From the NCBI GenBank assembly GCA_028693705.1, contig JAQUUX010000035.1, forward strand, positions 1 through 33,345: a stretch of 33,345 nucleotides of DNA, written 5' to 3'. The notes beneath the pieces were generated by a model that searched no databases, was not told the origin of the DNA, and saw only the letters and a program-made list of their open reading frames with translations. Below, in pieces: positions 7,998 to 15,524 of the stretch; the first letter of the stretch is position 1; every line of letters begins with the position of its first letter. This DNA is from Lachnospiraceae bacterium. GTDB lineage: Bacteria > Bacillota > Clostridia > Lachnospirales > Lachnospiraceae. A program made the translations under genes and the position numbers.

Positions 7998-8046
7998 TAT
8001 TATAGCACAAAACTTCATGTCCTAATGCCATCTTTCATGCTATAAT
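7998..8046. promoter_or_regulatory. Divergent extended -10 promoters for cls and the MerR gene
   Basis: TGCTATAATAA is present on both strands. On the minus strand TATAAT lies at 7999-8004 (cls), and on the plus strand TATAAT lies at 8041-8046 (MerR gene). Neither has a clear -35 box, so both appear to be extended -10 promoters about 37 bases apart, possibly controlled together by the MerR protein. Confidence 0.6.
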
Positions 8047-8070
8047 AAATCCATGCAAGGAGGATCCGTC

Positions 8071-8964
8071 ATGAACGAATATATGTCCATTGGAAAGGTT
8101 GCCAAATTAAAAAATGTCAGCATAAAATCGCTTCGATATTATGATTCCATTGGAATCCTGAAGCCTGCTTTCGTAAATATTGAAACTAATTATCGTTATT
8201 ATACCAAGGACCAGCTCTATCTGCTAGATGCCATTAGTCTCTGTATCAAATTGGGTATCCCATTAAAAGATCTGAAAAAATATGTGCAGGGAGATTCCAT
8301 TAATTTACAGGAGCTTCTCTATGATGGAAAAGTTCGTGCAGAACAGCAGATCCTGGAAATCCGTGCAAATCTGGAACTTTTGCAAAACACACTTCAAAAT
8401 ATGGCGCTTACTACGGGTCTTGTAAAGATACCTGCCAGTACAAGAGCAGCTATTCCAGCCAAGAAAAACACAGAAGAAACCTCTGCATTTATGTTGCCAC
8501 AAATCTGTCGTCACCTGTTAATGGTACCTTTAGATCCGGAGACAACACCTAAATATTATGGCCAGTTTATTTTAAAATTATTTGTCTGTGCGCAGCAGCT
8601 TGGTTTGCAAGCCTCCTACCCATCCGGTGTTCTCTATGAATACACCGGTCATGGAATAGATCGTTTTATGTTTCTGTTACTCTCCAATATAAAAGATATT
8701 CCTGCACACTTAGAAAATATACAGGATAATCCTCAGGGGGTCTGTGTACGTGAATTGCCCGCAGGTACTTACCTGTCCAGTGAATTAACGGAACATCTCG
8801 ACTTTGATAAATTACCTAAAAGCTCGCCATTGGAATTATTTTCAACGGATGTGGAACATGAGGATCTGGAAACAGCACCTTCATGGTTTTTGGAAATTGA
8901 CGTGATGGATTCAGTACAAAAGGCAAATGGAACGCAGTTTCAATTAGAATATTATCTTCTTTGA
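8071..8964 (+). CDS. MerR-family transcriptional regulator with effector domain
   Basis: Regulator of about 297 residues. The N-terminal winged helix has the MerR signature (MSIGKVAKLKNVSIKSLRYY, then GILKP and NYRYYT). A coiled-coil dimer helix follows (about 85-120). The C-terminal 170 residues look like a GyrI/AraC-effector-type ligand-binding domain of the BmrR/multidrug-sensing kind, so a hydrophobic or cationic ligand is likely. The start at 8071 is chosen because AAGGAGG lies 7 bases upstream; the in-frame ATG at 8053 overlaps that ribosome site. It is divergent from cls, and membrane-lipid or drug stress control is a reasonable but unproven idea. Confidence 0.9.
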   Translation: MNEYMSIGKVAKLKNVSIKSLRYYDSIGILKPAFVNIETNYRYYTKDQLYLLDAISLCIKLGIPLKDLKKYVQGDSINLQELLYDGKVRAEQQILEIRANLELLQNTLQNMALTTGLVKIPASTRAAIPAKKNTEETSAFMLPQICRHLLMVPLDPETTPKYYGQFILKLFVCAQQLGLQASYPSGVLYEYTGHGIDRFMFLLLSNIKDIPAHLENIQDNPQGVCVRELPAGTYLSSELTEHLDFDKLPKSSPLELFSTDVEHEDLETAPSWFLEIDVMDSVQKANGTQFQLEYYLL

Positions 8965-8967
8965 AAT

Positions 8968-9006
8968 AAAAAAGGCTTCTGGAGATATCTCCAAAAGCCT
9001 TTTCTT
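8968..9006. terminator. Bidirectional terminator between the MerR gene and tRNA-Arg
   Basis: Long stem AAAAGGCTT-TGGAGAT pairing with ATCTCCA-AAGCCTTTT, with one mismatch. It has T-runs on both strands and so can end the MerR gene transcript and the tRNA-Arg transcript. Confidence 0.85.
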
Positions 9007-9008
9007 TA

Positions 9009-9082
9009 CGCGTGCGACAGGATTCGAACCCACGACCTTCTGGTCCGTAGCCAGACGCTCTATCCAACTGAGCTACGCACGC
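9009..9082 (-). tRNA. tRNA-Arg (anticodon ACG)
   Basis: Acceptor GCGTGCG pairs with CGCACGC, and loop CTACGGA gives ACG, which is edited to ICG in bacteria. It is a single-gene transcript with its own consensus promoter and terminator. Confidence 0.95.
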
Positions 9083-9149
9083 ATCTCATAAAGCAATTCA
9101 TCCCGCAAGATAAATTCTTTATACGAGTTTTAGCAACTCAACGGATTTG

Positions 9150-9178
9150 ATTATATCGGATATATATTTTTTTGTCAA
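9150..9178 (-). promoter_or_regulatory. Consensus promoter of tRNA-Arg(ACG)
   Basis: Minus strand TTGACA (9173-9178), 17-base A/T-rich spacer, TATAAT (9150-9155): a perfect sigma-A match. The start point is expected near 9143, giving a leader of about 60 bases before the tRNA. Confidence 0.88.
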
Positions 9179-9239
9179 GTTCCATTTCCATATTTTATGA
9201 CACTATTTATCCTGCATAATATCATCAATTTTATGTCGG

Positions 9240-10712
9240 TCAATTGCCCGCAGTCTCTTCAAATGCGGATATCATAGGCCGCTCCCTGCTATCATGAAAT
9301 CTTCTGTTTATATAATTTTTTGTAATTTTCACTACAGTTTTCGATAATACTAATACGCCAATCAAATTTGGTATCGCCATAAGGCCGTTAAAAGTATCTG
9401 AGATCTCCCATGCAAGATTCAGATTCATAGTAGCTCCTACAACGATCATTCCCACAAATAATATCTTATAAATATATGTCGTTCCTACCCCAAACAGATA
9501 CTCCCATGCCTTTGTACCATAATAGCTCCAGCCGATAACAGTGGAAAAAGCAAAAAAGAGAATGGCCAAAGCAATAAAAACACTTCCTAAATTCACATTT
9601 CCTACATGATACAGCCTGCCAAAAGCTTCTGCTGCCAGAGCTGACCCCCTGTTTGAAGATAATAAAATACCTGTCTGCAAATCCATAACGCCTGCCGACA
9701 GGATAGCAAATGCGGTAAGACTACATACAAGAATAGTGTCTGCAAACACCTGGAATATCCCCCACATGCCTTGTATCACCGGTTCCTTTACATTAGATGC
9801 GGCATGCACCATAACAGATGATCCAAGACCTGCTTCATTCGAGAAAATTCCTCTCTTAAATCCCCAGGTAACAGCATTTTTTACAGCGATTCCCGTTGCT
9901 GCACCACCTACTGCTCTGATACCAAAAGCAAAGTGAATAATGGCTCCAAATACTGCACCCGCCTGTTCTATATTTGACAGAAATACCAGAGACGCCAGCA
10001 CTACATAACAGACTAACATGAAAGGAACAAATTTTTCTGTCACACCGGCTATTCTCCTGATACCGCCTACAATAACCAGACCGGCAAGAAACATCAGGAT
10101 AACTCCCGTAGTTTTTCTGGGAATATCAAATACCAGTTCCATATTATCAGCAATGGTATTCATTTGACTCATATTGCCGATACCAAAAGATGCCAGGATA
10201 CAAAAAAAAGCAAACAAACCGGCAAGCTTTTCTCCCAGATATTTACAACCTGGTCTGGCACCTAATCCATCCCTAAGATAATACATGGCACCGCCCGACC
10301 ATTCCCCATGTCGGTTTCGTCTCCGGTAATAGATTCCCAGCACATTCTCTGCGTAACTGGTCATCATACCAAACAATGCTGATATCCACATCCAGAACAC
10401 TGCCCCCGGTCCCCCGGTTGTAATAGCAGCGGCAACTCCTGCAATATTCCCAACTCCAATGGAAGCAGCAAGTGCTGTACAAAGTGATTGAAACTGCGAG
10501 ATTGACTTCTTTTCCCCAGCCTCACGTACGCCGCTCTCTTTTCTAAAAATCGCACATATGGTTTCCTGTGCCATCAGAGATGCCCTTCTAACTTGGAAAA
10601 AACCGGTTCTGACTGTAAGAAAAACGCCCGTGCCAAATATGAGCAGCAGCATGGGCGTTCCCCAGACAATTTCATTAATGCGGTCATTTAAGATTTCTAT
10701 TATCTCTGCCAT
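9240..10712 (-). CDS. Sodium:alanine (AGCS family) symporter
   Basis: Inner-membrane carrier of 490 residues that imports alanine or glycine with sodium ions. It shows the AGCS pattern: an N-terminal WGTPMLLLIFGTGVFLTVRTG stretch, SQFQSLCTALAASIGVGNIAGV with the conserved GTGNI-like core, and GPGAVFWMWISALFGM followed by YAE. A GIFSNEAGLGSS motif occurs in the middle. About ten hydrophobic segments are visible and the length is normal. It starts 55 bases after the Xre-linked membrane protein gene and may share that transcript. No riboswitch is visible upstream. Confidence 0.94.
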   Translation of the reverse strand: MAEIIEILNDRINEIVWGTPMLLLIFGTGVFLTVRTGFFQVRRASLMAQETICAIFRKESGVREAGEKKSISQFQSLCTALAASIGVGNIAGVAAAITTGGPGAVFWMWISALFGMMTSYAENVLGIYYRRRNRHGEWSGGAMYYLRDGLGARPGCKYLGEKLAGLFAFFCILASFGIGNMSQMNTIADNMELVFDIPRKTTGVILMFLAGLVIVGGIRRIAGVTEKFVPFMLVCYVVLASLVFLSNIEQAGAVFGAIIHFAFGIRAVGGAATGIAVKNAVTWGFKRGIFSNEAGLGSSVMVHAASNVKEPVIQGMWGIFQVFADTILVCSLTAFAILSAGVMDLQTGILLSSNRGSALAAEAFGRLYHVGNVNLGSVFIALAILFFAFSTVIGWSYYGTKAWEYLFGVGTTYIYKILFVGMIVVGATMNLNLAWEISDTFNGLMAIPNLIGVLVLSKTVVKITKNYINRRFHDSRERPMISAFEETAGN

Positions 10713-10767
10713 ACAATTTTCCCTTCAGGTGGTTTCCCTTGGATAATTGTATTCGTAATAGATCCTT

Positions 10768-11253
10768 TTAATACTTTCTCTTAATTCGCAAATAACAAAT
10801 CCAGTAAATTCCTACCTGCGCGCATATTGTATAGGCAATAATCTGTGCCAGATCTGCTTTTCCCATTGCTTCTAATATGATAACCAGAATCGCAGCCGCC
10901 AGATTATAATAATAGAAAGTCCACCTGCTTGCTTTTTCTGCCAAAAAACGGTTACGTTCATCAGAATTCATTACATTGATTTTCTCCGCATACTCTTCAT
11001 TGGTTGAATAACGATGGAACTGTATCATCCTGAGGCCCGACAATATCAGGAATAACGTTCCCATACCGGTCCAGTAACTGTTCTGTTCCGGAAAGAAAAT
11101 ACCAATCAGAATACAGGTGATACCCAAAATCGCTACAACAATATATTTTATTTTCATTCTCTTCATACCATCCATGTTCTTCCAATCATTTCCTTTCTTT
11201 TTTTCATTAATTTCTTTGTTTCCCTTTTCATTTATATCCTCATTATTCATCAT
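10768..11253 (-). CDS. Small membrane protein coupled to Xre regulator
   Basis: Unrecognised 161-residue protein. It has a charged Lys/Glu/Asn-rich N-terminus (about 1-33) and then four hydrophobic segments in two pairs (about 37-52, 61-75, 113-128 and 137-153). A polar middle segment contains NSDERNRFLAEKASRWTFYY. The start ATG overlaps the Xre stop (ATGA), so the two are translationally coupled. Two-gene units of a short Xre protein and a four-helix membrane protein are frequent in Firmicutes, where the membrane protein may hold or modulate the regulator. That role is inference. Not obviously a toxin. Confidence 0.8.
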   Translation of the reverse strand: MMNNEDINEKGNKEINEKKKGNDWKNMDGMKRMKIKYIVVAILGITCILIGIFFPEQNSYWTGMGTLFLILSGLRMIQFHRYSTNEEYAEKINVMNSDERNRFLAEKASRWTFYYYNLAAAILVIILEAMGKADLAQIIAYTICAQVGIYWICYLRIKRKY

Positions 11254-11453
11254 TGGGCATCCTCCTCATAGATAAATATCTCTTCAATTGACATTTGAAA
11301 AAAAGCTGCCAGTTTAAACGCCAGCTGGATAGACGGATTGTATCTGCCGTTTTCCAGTGAACTGATGGTCTGTCTGGACACTTGCAATACCTTGGCCAAT
11401 TCATCCTGTCTCATGCCCCTGGCTGTTCGAATTTCTTCTATCCGGTTCTTCAT
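11250..11453 (-). CDS. Xre-family helix-turn-helix regulator (YozG-like)
   Basis: Small DNA-binding protein of 67 residues made almost entirely of one HTH_3 domain (RTARGMRQDELAKVL, then SRQTISSLENGRYNPS). It is of the short YozG type that accompanies membrane-protein partners. It overlaps the downstream membrane protein gene by the ATGA junction. The promoter about 110 bases upstream carries an 18-bp palindrome at the predicted transcription start, which suggests autorepression. Confidence 0.93.
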   Translation of the reverse strand: MKNRIEEIRTARGMRQDELAKVLQVSRQTISSLENGRYNPSIQLAFKLAAFFQMSIEEIFIYEEDAQ

Positions 11454-11541
11454 TCTTCACCACATCCCTTATATTCAGGTAATTTGCCTGATACTTAACT
11501 GTTAACATGCATCTCTTTATTATTCTTTACTTCCGCGCAGA

Positions 11542-11604
11542 TGTAAAGCTCGCTTTACAATAATAGAATAGCACACTTGAGATTAATGTCAAGTGTGCTT
11601 TACA
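11542..11604 (-). promoter_or_regulatory. Xre operon promoter with palindromic operator
   Basis: Minus strand TTGACA (11587-11592), 16-base spacer, TATTCT (11565-11570). The palindrome TGTAAAGC-TC-GCTTTACA (11542-11559) covers the predicted start point. A further half-site, TGTAAAGC on the minus strand, lies at 11597-11604 just upstream of the -35 box. The spacer itself lies inside an inverted repeat, GCACACTTGA/TCAAGTGTGC (11571-11598). Confidence 0.75.
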
Positions 11605-11631
11605 TATTTTTGATTTATTTTTTGATTTTAT

Positions 11632-12696
11632 TTATTGCTTTGTGTTTATAGCCTTCTGGATTGTTTCATACATGATTGCTGGATCAATCGGCTTGGCAAG
11701 ATGACCATTCATTCCTGCTGCCAACGCTGCTGCCACATCCTCGTTAAAGGCATTGGCTGTCATGGCAAAAATAGGAATTACCTTAGCCTCTGAATGGCTG
11801 CTTGCTCTAATAGCTTTTGTCGCCTCCATACCATCCATGACAGGCATCTGCACATCCATTAGTATCAGATCATATGTCCCCGGTTTCGACTGTTCAAACA
11901 TCTCAACTGCCCGTTGTCCGTTTTCTGCATGATCTACTTCCATCTGTACCATATGTAATAATTCCATAGCAATTTCAGAATTCAATGCATTATCTTCAGC
12001 TAATAAAACTTTATGTCCGGTAAAATCATATTGCGCCTGATTACCGGTATGTTTCGTATATTTTCCACCGGAGAGCTGCATGAGCAAGTTAAATACTGTT
12101 GACTGGAATAACGGCTTCGGAATAAACATATTAGCTCCTGCTGCCTTCGCTTCATCTTCAACTTCATTTACATCATATGCTGATACCACAATAATAAGCA
12201 TTTCATCATCATATTTTTCACGTATCTCTCTGATAACATCCGCACCACTGATCTCCGGCATTTTCCAGTCCACAAAGCAAATATCATAGCCCTGATCTGC
12301 TTCATAGGCCGTCTCGAGCATCTCAAGTGCTTCTGCTCCTGATACTGCTACATCATAATCCACCCCGATACGATCCATTATAATTGAGGTATAGTCACAT
12401 GCGCTCTTATCATCATCCACCACCAGAACACGAAGATTCTTAATCGCCTTTTCGTCAGCTTCTGCTACTTCATGATCTGTAGCTCCAAATGGAAAATCTA
12501 CAATAAAACTGGTTCCTTTTCCTTTTTCACTGTTCACATGGATCGCACCGTGCATCATATCCACCAGATTCTTGGCTATGGATAACCCCAGACCGCTTCC
12601 ACCATGTTTTTGTGCCGTTGTAGCTGACTCTTGTTCAAACGGCTTAAACAGCCTCTCCTGCATCTCAGGAGTCATGCCGCAACCGGTATCAGACAC
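11632..12696 (-). CDS. Fragment 3 of interrupted kinase: ATPase end and two receivers
   Basis: Begins inside the ATPase domain (SDTGCGM G1 box, then GGSGLGLSIAKNLV) and contains two complete receiver domains. The first has VVDDD and a phospho-acceptor Asp in FVDWKMP. The second has LAEDN, Asp in LMDVQMPVMDG and Lys in AKP. The only start is a GTG (12696) without a ribosome site. Read as a remnant of the full kinase. Confidence 0.7.
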   Translation of the reverse strand: MSDTGCGMTPEMQERLFKPFEQESATTAQKHGGSGLGLSIAKNLVDMMHGAIHVNSEKGKGTSFIVDFPFGATDHEVAEADEKAIKNLRVLVVDDDKSACDYTSIIMDRIGVDYDVAVSGAEALEMLETAYEADQGYDICFVDWKMPEISGADVIREIREKYDDEMLIIVVSAYDVNEVEDEAKAAGANMFIPKPLFQSTVFNLLMQLSGGKYTKHTGNQAQYDFTGHKVLLAEDNALNSEIAMELLHMVQMEVDHAENGQRAVEMFEQSKPGTYDLILMDVQMPVMDGMEATKAIRASSHSEAKVIPIFAMTANAFNEDVAAALAAGMNGHLAKPIDPAIMYETIQKAINTKQ

Positions 12697-12729
12697 TACA
12701 AAACGAATGAAAACCGTATCTTCTTTTCG

Positions 12730-13518
12730 TTACGTCTGGTTAACCAGTACCTGAATCGTTCCGCCTGTTTCCGTAAACTTAAATGCATTAGACACCAGAT
12801 TCATCAATATCTGATTGACCCTTAACTGATCTCCTATCACCATCTCCTTTTCCAGATCAGTTGCCATGACAAATTCTATTCCTTTTGCCTTACATTGTGT
12901 GTAATATATAGAAAAAATCCCTGTAAGCACCTGCTTTAAATCAAATTCATTGCTTGCAATTTTCAGCTTTTCACTTTCAATTGCCGACATATCCAATACA
13001 TCATTAATAATATTCAATAACAGTTTTGATGAAGAATCGATTTTTGTAAGATAATCTTCCACCTTGTCCGGCTCGTTTTTGTGCACCTTGGCAATGGTTG
13101 TAATGCCTACAATGGCATTCATTGGTGTTCTGATCTCGTGGATCATACGGGACAAGAACTGGCTTTTTGCACGATTGGCATTTTCAGCCTGAGCAACCGC
13201 CTCACCTAACTGTCTGTTCTTCTCCTGCATTTCGTATAAATGTTTTCTTCGATTTTCAGTAATTACCATTAACAAGATAAGACAAAGCAGTAACAGAATG
13301 CCGCAAACGCCCAATTGAGCGCGATATTTATACAAAATATCAACTGCATTGAACTGATAGGGTTTGGCTGTTGTATGCGCCGTTATAATGTTACTAATAT
13401 CCTTATCATCCAGTAATGCAATGGACTTATTAATAATAGAAATAAGTCGCGGATCCGCCGTGGATAGCGCTGCAATGGCATTTTCCTCTGATATAAAGCT
13501 CTGGGTTACGATTACCAT
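12730..13518 (-). CDS. Fragment 2 of interrupted kinase: TM, HisKA and partial ATPase
   Basis: Holds the end of the second sensor domain, one transmembrane helix (near residues 73-93), a coiled linker and HisKA with phospho-acceptor His in MIHEIRTPMNA. It then has the N-box of the HATPase (NQILMNLVSNAFKF) and stops at TAA before the G boxes. The ATG at 13518 comes 3 bases after the upstream stop and has no ribosome site of its own, so translation would rely on reinitiation. Confidence 0.7.
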   Translation of the reverse strand: MVIVTQSFISEENAIAALSTADPRLISIINKSIALLDDKDISNIITAHTTAKPYQFNAVDILYKYRAQLGVCGILLLLCLILLMVITENRRKHLYEMQEKNRQLGEAVAQAENANRAKSQFLSRMIHEIRTPMNAIVGITTIAKVHKNEPDKVEDYLTKIDSSSKLLLNIINDVLDMSAIESEKLKIASNEFDLKQVLTGIFSIYYTQCKAKGIEFVMATDLEKEMVIGDQLRVNQILMNLVSNAFKFTETGGTIQVLVNQT

Positions 13519-13521
13519 ATC

Positions 13522-14877
13522 TTAATACATCGGTTTTTGCAGCAGATAGTTTACCACATTTACATTCTGCATGAAAATATCTGCTTCTCCATCCTGTACC
13601 GCTTTAATACATTCCTCCTGCGTAGGTCGTTTCATTACAGTGTAATTGGCATAATTCTCGTGAATATATTCCTTCATTGCCTGAAAAGAATCGGGTATGA
13701 CTACTGTATAAGCCTGTGTTGAATTGTATTGACTGTTTTTCCGCATTACAATAGCCAGCGTTGACTGTATATATGCGTCAGATACGTTTAACTCCGGATC
13801 TTTATCAAACTTTTCATTTTTTAAAATACCGGCTACCAGATCAAATTTTTGCGCTTTCAAAGCATTAATAGGCTGTTCTGATAATTCAAGCGGCTGGTAT
13901 TCAAAATGCAGACCTGAAATCTCCGCTATTTTATCCAGCATATCCTCTGTAATACCGGTAAGTTCCCCCGTCTTCTCATCATAGGTGGAAAATGGATACC
14001 TGGCAGGCAGGTTCCCAACGGTAAAAGTGTTATCCTCCGCAATGAAATCCGCTTCTTCTCTAGTCAGCATCAATGAAGAATTGGCTACGCTGTTTCCATA
14101 ATATTCATCAAATAATTGTGTTAAAAGAGTGGGACTTTCTCCCATAACCTCCCCCTGAGCATAATCCAGTTCCTCCATCAGATCCCGGTTCTGCTTTCCG
14201 GTTATAAAATAAAAAGGATCTGCACCAAAACGACTAACCACTTTATAGCCTTTTTTGCTTGCAAGGCTACCCATGGCAACTGCATCTACTTTCTTTTCTT
14301 CCAATGCATTAAAGCAAGCTTCTTCACTTGGATATTCACTGGCAGTATAGGAAAAACCATTATGCTCTGCATAAGTGGCAAACTCAGCATTCTGAAAACT
14401 GTTTTCCAGAAATGCCACCTTCATGCCGTCAAATGCTGAATAATCATTGTAATAGTATCGTTCCTCATCACCTCGCACATAGAGAACACTGGATTCTGAC
14501 CCATCTGAATATTTGGAATATAGATAGTTTTCTTCTCTTTCCGGCGTCTTCTGGGCATGACAGATCAAATCAATTTTGCCTTCCTTCAGGGCCTCTAGCT
14601 GATTACTCCAGTTGTCATATACATACTCATATTTCCAGCCTGTGTATTGACTTATTTCCTGCAGATATTCCACACCGTATCCAATGAAATCTCCCTGCTC
14701 GGTTTTTGTAATAAAACCATTATAATCTATATATCCGACTTTTATTGTCTTCTCATCTGCGGCCTGTGCTTTTGCCAAAGCTGCCATTTTCAAGCCAGAA
14801 AACAATGATAAACAAAGCATAGCTAACAGTGTTCCAACCACACCCGTTACCAGATGTTTTCGTATCTTTTGTGTCAT
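13522..14877 (-). CDS. Fragment 1 of interrupted kinase: solute-binding sensor region
   Basis: About 451 residues. Signal peptide (hydrophobic 12-32), first SBP_bac_3 domain (about 40-260, with LEALKEGKIDLICHAQKTPEREENYLYS) and most of the second (about 270-451). It ends at TAA in a region that should continue as MVIVTQSF. Made alone, it would be exported as a binding-protein-like fragment without a kinase. The ribosome site GGAGG before 14877 is good; an upstream in-frame ATG at 14976 lies before the predicted promoter. Confidence 0.8.
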   Translation of the reverse strand: MTQKIRKHLVTGVVGTLLAMLCLSLFSGLKMAALAKAQAADEKTIKVGYIDYNGFITKTEQGDFIGYGVEYLQEISQYTGWKYEYVYDNWSNQLEALKEGKIDLICHAQKTPEREENYLYSKYSDGSESSVLYVRGDEERYYYNDYSAFDGMKVAFLENSFQNAEFATYAEHNGFSYTASEYPSEEACFNALEEKKVDAVAMGSLASKKGYKVVSRFGADPFYFITGKQNRDLMEELDYAQGEVMGESPTLLTQLFDEYYGNSVANSSLMLTREEADFIAEDNTFTVGNLPARYPFSTYDEKTGELTGITEDMLDKIAEISGLHFEYQPLELSEQPINALKAQKFDLVAGILKNEKFDKDPELNVSDAYIQSTLAIVMRKNSQYNSTQAYTVVIPDSFQAMKEYIHENYANYTVMKRPTQEECIKAVQDGEADIFMQNVNVVNYLLQKPMY

Positions 14878-14920
14878 AAACTGATACCTCCGGTATTTTC
14901 TACAAAAAATCTGCAATTTA

Positions 14921-14949
14921 ACTATAGCACGCTGGTAATTTTTTATCAA
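14921..14949 (-). promoter_or_regulatory. Promoter of the interrupted hybrid kinase
   Basis: Minus strand TTGATA (14944-14949), 17-base spacer, TATAGT (14921-14926). The start point is expected near 14914, about 37 bases before the MTQKIRK start at 14877. It still looks intact although the gene is broken. Confidence 0.75.
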
Positions 14950-14998
14950 ATATTCCCATTTAACATTGAAATACAACTAATCGCGTTATACAAAACAA

Positions 14999-15054
14999 GA
15001 AAAAGGAGTCCCGCTTTTCGGATGATAAAAATCATCTTTCCTCGCGAGACTCCT
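14999..15054 (-). terminator. Terminator after the secreted coiled-coil gene
   Basis: GGAGTCTCGC (from 15053) pairs with GCGGGACTCC (to 15005) with one G-U pair. An inner GATGAT/ATCATC hairpin sits in the loop, and TTTTTC follows on the minus strand. It lies 59 bases after the stop codon at 15113. Confidence 0.82.
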
Positions 15055-15112
15055 CTATATGTATATTAATGATTCAGTATTTCTCAATTATTCGGCTGCT
15101 ACCGATCATTCA

Positions 15113-15524
15113 TTATCTATCAGCTTTTTTCTGCTGATATTTATCATAGCTGACTTTACCTGTTACTGCTGCCACTGCTACCAGTAATAACCACCATAAC
15201 CAGGTGACATTCTTTGTTTCATTCTCCAACGGTGCTGCTGCCAAAGCAGATGCTTCGTCTTCAATGGTAACTTCATCAGCCTGATCAGTAACTTTTTCAG
15301 ACTTTGCACTATCTGCCAGAGCTGTCTTTTCTTCTTCAATTGTAACGGTTTCTACCGGCTGAACGGTATTTGTTTCAGCTACAGTCTGTACTGTACCGAG
15401 TACTGCCGGATCAGCTGCTGCAATTGCATTGTTTACGACTGCTTCAGCCTGTGCATTCAGATCTGCGATTTGATTTTCCAGTGCCGTGATCTGGTTCTGT
15501 AAAGTAGTAGCTGCTGTAGTATCA
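15113..15524 (-). pseudogene. Out-of-frame C-terminal part of the coiled-coil protein (membrane anchor)
   Basis: Continuation of the upstream gene in another frame, entered near position 15524. It starts DTTAATTLQNQITALENQ (coiled coil) and passes through an Ala/Glu/Thr-rich linker with two TIE(D/E)E motifs. It ends with a transmembrane helix (TWLWWLLLVAVAAVTG) and a basic tail before TAA at 15113-15115. It has no start of its own. The rejoined protein would have about 661 residues and be anchored by its C-terminus. Confidence 0.75.

Larger units (their letters stand above)
11632..14877 (-). pseudogene. Hybrid sensor histidine kinase interrupted by two in-frame TAA codons
   Basis: A single reading frame of 1,082 codons holds, in order: signal peptide, two periplasmic-binding-type sensor domains (SBP_bac_3), one transmembrane helix, coiled linker, HisKA, HATPase and two receiver domains. 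TAA at 13522-13524 (codon 452) cuts the second sensor domain, and TAA at 12730-12732 (codon 716) cuts the ATPase domain. On both sides of each stop the same frame continues as good family sequence with no frameshift. The layout matches the intact paralogue at 24242-27853 but without a PAS domain. MTQKIRK at 14877 is the start, with GGAGG upstream. As read, no intact kinase can be made. Confidence 0.85.

Noticed and set aside
11571..11598. Inverted repeat GCACACTTGA/TCAAGTGTGC as a terminator for the broken kinase
   Set aside because: No T-run follows on the minus strand, and the repeat holds the -35 box and spacer of a good promoter, so a regulatory role fits better.
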